This document shows, piece after piece, positions 62,301-64,000 of a DNA stretch of 64,000 nucleotides; position 1 is the first letter of the stretch; every line of letters begins with the position of its first letter. A program made the translations under genes and the position numbers. Source of the DNA: Stercorarius parasiticus (lineage: Eukaryota > Chordata > Aves > Charadriiformes > Stercorariidae); assembly GCA_013396915.1 (NCBI GenBank), contig VWZL01000351.1, positions 124,001 through 188,000 of the forward strand. Reading direction: 5' to 3'. A model generated the notes under the pieces. That model was given only the letters and a program-made list of their open reading frames with translations, did no database searches and was not told the DNA's origin.

Positions 62301-64000
62301 TAATTCTACAGTTCCTGCGACAGAGGAGGAACTCCTGTTGTGCATATGGAGTCTTAGCACCCCTCCGAGTTATTTGTTTGTCATTCTCAGAGGGAAGAGT
62401 TACTCATCTCTTCCTGCAGCATCTCTGCCAAGTGTCTCAGTTCCAAGCTGGCCAGCGATACCGCCTGGCTGCTCGTCTGATCTGTTAGGCCAAGAGAAAG
62501 TGGTTGCAAACAGCGGATTTAGCAGGTAAAGGCAGTACCTCGAAAGCTCAGGAGGCTGAACGAAGGTCATGGAACCTCCCGTTCCTAGTTTGCTAGCCCA
62601 TGGTACTAACCAAATATCATATCTGTCACAAAAATTTTCAGTGGCGTTGATGGGATGATATTCTATAGCTTTTCTTTTTTTAGGGAAAACCATCACTGCC
62701 CTGACAGCTTCTTCTGTTGCCTGTCTCTGACTAAATGCCAAGGTCTGCATGATCCAATGAAGCTTTTCTCTGCAGAGCTTGTCTTTCTGAACATGGTCTG
62801 AGAGATGCCACCATCCAACAAACCCTCTGTTCGTGCTGTCTGTGTGGCACCATTGCTGCGGACAGAGAACTTCTATCCTCTACAGCTGTTAAATTCATAA
62901 TGTCTGAAGAGTCTGTCTGCTTTGACTATCTGTTAGTGTGCAAACCTAATTTCTAGCTGCTATATGAATTAAAGTAAAGCAAAAAATGAGACAGAAAATC
63001 TAATATTTTCTCTGGTGCAAGTGAAAACTACGCCTTATAACACTTCAATGTCTTGGTTCATTTAGTCATATCAACTTAGAAGACAAATCGCTAGTTTAAA
63101 ACAGTCCCTTAAAGGCAAAAGAGACTACCCCTTTCCGTCAGGGGTAATGATTAGGAGATAAACCTGAAGTCTGGCCCTCAAACTATTGAAAGCCCACTCT
63201 AGTACCTGCTGCACATCACACCTGCTCTGACTAGAAGCAGAGGATTCACGTTCTGAACCTCCCACACAGCTTGCAGCACAGCACGGCTGGTTATAGGTAC
63301 GTCCGCCACCCCGGAAGTGTAATGCTGGAGTGCTGCCAGGGCTGGTTACAGCAGCACGTTCAAAGCTTTTCAAGAACCCCACTGTTTGAAAGAAAGCAAA
63401 CAAAAAAAAATAATAAAAAATCACCTTTTCTCTGAAACCTCAATCTACTGTAAAACCAAGACCTGAGCAAGATCTCCTAGCCTGGCCTCTGCACAATGCT
63501 CTGAAGAACTGTGCGCCTGTAACACGACAGGGCCTGGCAGGCACCAGCTCCCATGGAGGGCGTTAAACTTACCCAAATCAACTAAAATGAAGCAGAACAA
63601 GTTATTAAGGAGAGCTAATCACACAAATGGGGATTTTTCTAAGATTTAGGATTTCATAGGTGATGTAATCTCCCTCCTCTCCATTGTCAAATGAAAGGTT
63701 TGTGAGACCTTTTCAGGGCCATCGTCCAACTGCTGTTCTCTCCAATTACTCCATCGCAGACACTCCTCATTCACAAAACAGCTCCTCTTTGACCATCGAG
63801 GTGGACCTGCTACAGAGAGCCCGATTTTGCTCCTTGCTGCCTCGGCTGGCAAGGCACATATCCTTCAGCTAGTGCGCACGAGCTGTCAGGAACATCTTCA
63901 AGCTCCACAGGAAATCATGCCAGTGTCCTCCTTGGTCCTGCACAGCCATCTTCTGTTCTTCCAAGAGACCTGCTCCTCAGGGATGACAGTGACACATGGC
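56383..64000 (-). other. RFX4: RFX4 first large intron (partial), upstream of the first exon seen
   Basis: I looked for the short first coding exon of the brain isoform on the minus strand and did not see it, so this stretch is read as intron, with the promoter beyond 64000. It holds a pure TCC tract at 58589-58612 and several moderately GC- and CpG-richer patches (about 57.9-58.8, 59.6-59.8 and 61.2-61.6 kb). The longest open frames here are about 100-130 codons, lie in those GC-richer patches and resemble no family I know. An untranslated or alternative first exon cannot be excluded by eye. Confidence 0.75.
58589..58612 (+). repeat. (TCC)8 microsatellite
   Basis: Eight perfect TCC units lie in a GC-richer patch. 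On the gene strand it reads GGA repeats, which are purine-rich and could form triplex- or quadruplex-like structure. The minus-strand frame through it gives an arginine run, which is a repeat artefact. Confidence 0.95.

Noticed and set aside
63900..64000. Possible first coding exon of RFX4 near the window end
   Set aside because: The minus-strand frame beginning ATG TGT CAC TGT CAT meets a stop after one more codon and lacks the expected acidic residues and donor.
1..64000. A novel bacterial-type system (CRISPR, phage defence, mobile island)
   Set aside because: Intron-exon structure, CR1 elements and base composition all show vertebrate nuclear DNA; no such elements were seen.

Overview
This is a stretch of vertebrate, most likely avian, nuclear DNA. 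It is AT-rich and non-coding for most of its length. Short exons with GT/AG borders sit far apart, and there are CR1 retrotransposon fragments: the 3' end of CR1 appears on the plus strand at about 44.4-44.6 kb, on the minus strand at about 28.6 kb, and as an older copy at about 5.3-5.5 kb. CR1 is the dominant interspersed repeat of birds and other sauropsids. I cannot name the species. There are no operons, phage, CRISPR arrays or bacterial genes.

The window lies inside one gene, RFX4, read on the minus strand. RFX4 is a winged-helix transcription factor of the RFX family. I found 14 consecutive coding exons between 56382 (5' side) and 2954 (3' side). All have canonical AG/GT borders, all splice phases match, and together they give 1590 nt of uninterrupted coding sequence. 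By comparison with the mammalian brain isoform as I remember it, they encode about residues 15-545 of roughly 735. The first coding exon should lie beyond 64000, and the C-terminal exons should lie before position 1. Exon numbers 2-15 are inferred from that gene model.

Layout in transcription order: 56.3 and 48.1 kb encode the acidic, Ser/Asn-rich N-terminal lead. 42.4, 30.3 and 25.0 kb encode the RFX DNA-binding domain, split over three exons. 25.0 to 17.8 kb encode the linker and conserved B/C regions. 17.8 to 4.4 kb encode the dimerisation region. 3.0 kb encodes the start of the Pro/Ser/Thr-rich C-terminal tail. Everything between is intron, with a few old repeats, simple repeats, G-runs, one assembly gap (9391-9481) and one GC/CpG-richer block (about 49.5-50.4 kb).

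Apart from the exons, the long open reading frames in the window look like chance frames. I see no sign of a second protein-coding gene and no undescribed biological system. The more useful observations are small: a NAGNAG acceptor, four-base tandem donors, an acceptor with a poor pyrimidine tract but a good branch-site match, in-frame skippable exons, an in-frame open extension upstream of the DNA-binding exon, a possible mariner-type terminal repeat, and a duplicated hairpin beside a CR1 copy.
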